A stretch of 7,736 bases of DNA from Deferribacterales bacterium (GTDB taxonomy: Bacteria > Chrysiogenota > Deferribacteres > Deferribacterales > JAISNW01): contig BNUJ01000068.1 in NCBI GenBank assembly GCA_025997275.1, positions 1-7,736 on the forward strand, read 5' to 3'. This document shows, one piece after another, positions 6,876 to 7,736 of the stretch. The notes below the pieces were generated by a model. It was not told where the DNA came from. It ran no database searches and saw only the letters and a program-made list of their open reading frames with translations. Each line of letters opens with the position of its first letter. Position 1 is the first letter of the stretch. Both the position numbers and the translations under genes were made by a program.

Positions 6876-7736
6876 AACGTGCTAGGCAAGTCCCGCTTTT
6901 AACAAATCGTGTATATGGATGATACCCGTCACTTTGCCTGCCTCGTCCACTGTGAATATTGAGGTAATAGAGTATTTTTCCATTATGGAGAGTGCTTTAG
7001 CGGCAAGCTCAACTTCTCTTATCGTTTTAGGGTTTTTATGCATTAGTTCGGCGGTTGTCATGCGCATGACATCGCTGTTTTTTTCCATTGCTCTGCGTAG
7101 GTCGCCGTCTGTGATAATCCCCGTCAACTTGTTAGTGTTATCAACCACAGCCACACAGCCAAACCCCTTTGAGCTCATAGTATAGAGCATATCTTTCAGT
7201 GGGGCATCTTGTCGCACGAGGGGCAGTTCGTCATCGGTATGGTATAGATTATTGACGTGCAGGAGTAGTCGCTTACCCAGTGCGCCTGATGGGTGGAACA
7301 TAGCGAAATCTTCCGCAGTGAAGCCGCGTTCCTCAACTAATGCTACTGCTAGGGCATCGCCGAGTGCAAGTGATACTGTGGTGCTGGTGGTGGGGGCAAG
7401 GTTCATAGGGCAGGCTTCTTCGCGGATTTCTGCGTTCAGCACGGCATCGCTATTTTGTCCAAGCGTTGAGCGAACATTGCCTGTGATAGATATGAGGGGC
7501 ATATCCATACGCTTGATAGTTGGTAATATTTTCTTGATTTCATCAGTTTCGCCGCTGTTTGATAGGGCGAGGACAGCATCTCCGCGCACAAGCATGCCTA
7601 GGTCGCCGTGGGCGCTCTCGGCAGGGTGCATAAATAGTGCGGGTGTGCCGGTGCTGGCGAGTGTAGCGACAATCTTCCGCCCTATGTGACCGGATTTGCC
7701 CATACCTGTGACTACAAGGCGACCTTCGCAGTTCAT
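3924..7736 (-). repeat. Right arm of the giant inverted repeat
   Basis: This is the reverse complement of bases 1-3813. It carries the mirror smc and mirror kdsD on the minus strand. The SMC frame from the left arm makes family-typical sequence across the centre but turns to nonsense on entering this arm. So this arm is the derived copy and the left arm plus centre is the parental order. Confidence 0.97.
6882..7736 (-). CDS. kdsD: Mirror copy of truncated kdsD
   Basis: This is the reverse-complement duplicate of the arabinose-5-phosphate isomerase fragment at the left edge, with an identical 284-residue translation. It has the SIS domain with GMGKSGHIGRK at 11-21 and the putative catalytic Lys14, Glu66, Glu107 and His148, then two CBS domains to the C-terminus. 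It is cut at exactly the same codon as the left copy, at the last base of the window. Two independently placed gene copies would not be expected to break off at the same base. That symmetry is a sign that the contig is one sequence read forward and then backward. The 6-base gap to smc is also reproduced. I infer that this is not a separate gene, although the sequence itself is a valid coding frame. Confidence 0.75.
   Translation of the reverse strand: MNCEGRLVVTGMGKSGHIGRKIVATLASTGTPALFMHPAESAHGDLGMLVRGDAVLALSNSGETDEIKKILPTIKRMDMPLISITGNVRSTLGQNSDAVLNAEIREEACPMNLAPTTSTTVSLALGDALAVALVEERGFTAEDFAMFHPSGALGKRLLLHVNNLYHTDDELPLVRQDAPLKDMLYTMSSKGFGCVAVVDNTNKLTGIITDGDLRRAMEKNSDVMRMTTAELMHKNPKTIREVELAAKALSIMEKYSITSIFTVDEAGKVTGIIHIHDLLKAGLA

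Noticed and set aside
1..7736. A new paired-SMC defence or condensin system made of two divergently modified SMC proteins
   Set aside because: The two proteins are identical for 984 residues and differ only in tails that come from reading through the fold. Both lack half of the ATPase site.

Overview
The window is dominated by one structural fact: it is an almost perfect palindrome. Base i is the complement of base 7737-i from the outer ends inward to 3813/3924. Two 3,813-base arms with no mismatch found flank a centre of 110 bases that is not self-complementary apart from a 7-bp inner stem. The real gene content is therefore that of one arm plus the centre, about 3.9 kb, and the rest is a mirror copy. 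Reading from the left: a 5'-truncated kdsD (D-arabinose-5-phosphate isomerase, 1-855), a 6-base gap, then the N-terminal ATPase half, N-terminal coiled coil, hinge, C-terminal coiled coil and start of the C-terminal head of a chromosome-segregation SMC protein (from 862). SMC-like protein sequence runs through the central loop to about base 3923. There the sequence turns back on itself and repeats everything in reverse complement to 7736.

The organism is probably a Gram-negative bacterium, because KdsD supplies the arabinose-5-phosphate used to make Kdo for lipopolysaccharide. Base composition is moderate, and AUA (Ile) and AGA (Arg) codons are frequent, unlike enterobacteria. The SMC is of the standard bacterial Smc type in its head, but I cannot assign a phylum. 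The two genes lie head to tail and almost touching, so they are probably co-transcribed. One makes an envelope sugar precursor and the other organises chromosomes, so the link looks like gene order rather than shared function.

My reading of the palindrome is a fold-back (template-switch) chimera. It could have been made during whole-genome amplification or library preparation, or less likely in the cell, and then assembled into a symmetric contig. The evidence is a 7-bp inverted microhomology with one tolerated G/T mismatch at the turn, a short loop, arms with no divergence, an SMC reading frame that leaves the family pattern exactly at the turn, and symmetric ends. A 3.8-kb perfect palindrome with a 94-base loop would also be very unstable in most bacteria. 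I see no mobile element, CRISPR array, RNA gene, terminator or novel multi-gene system. The most interesting genuine biology is the SMC hinge, which appears short and divergent.
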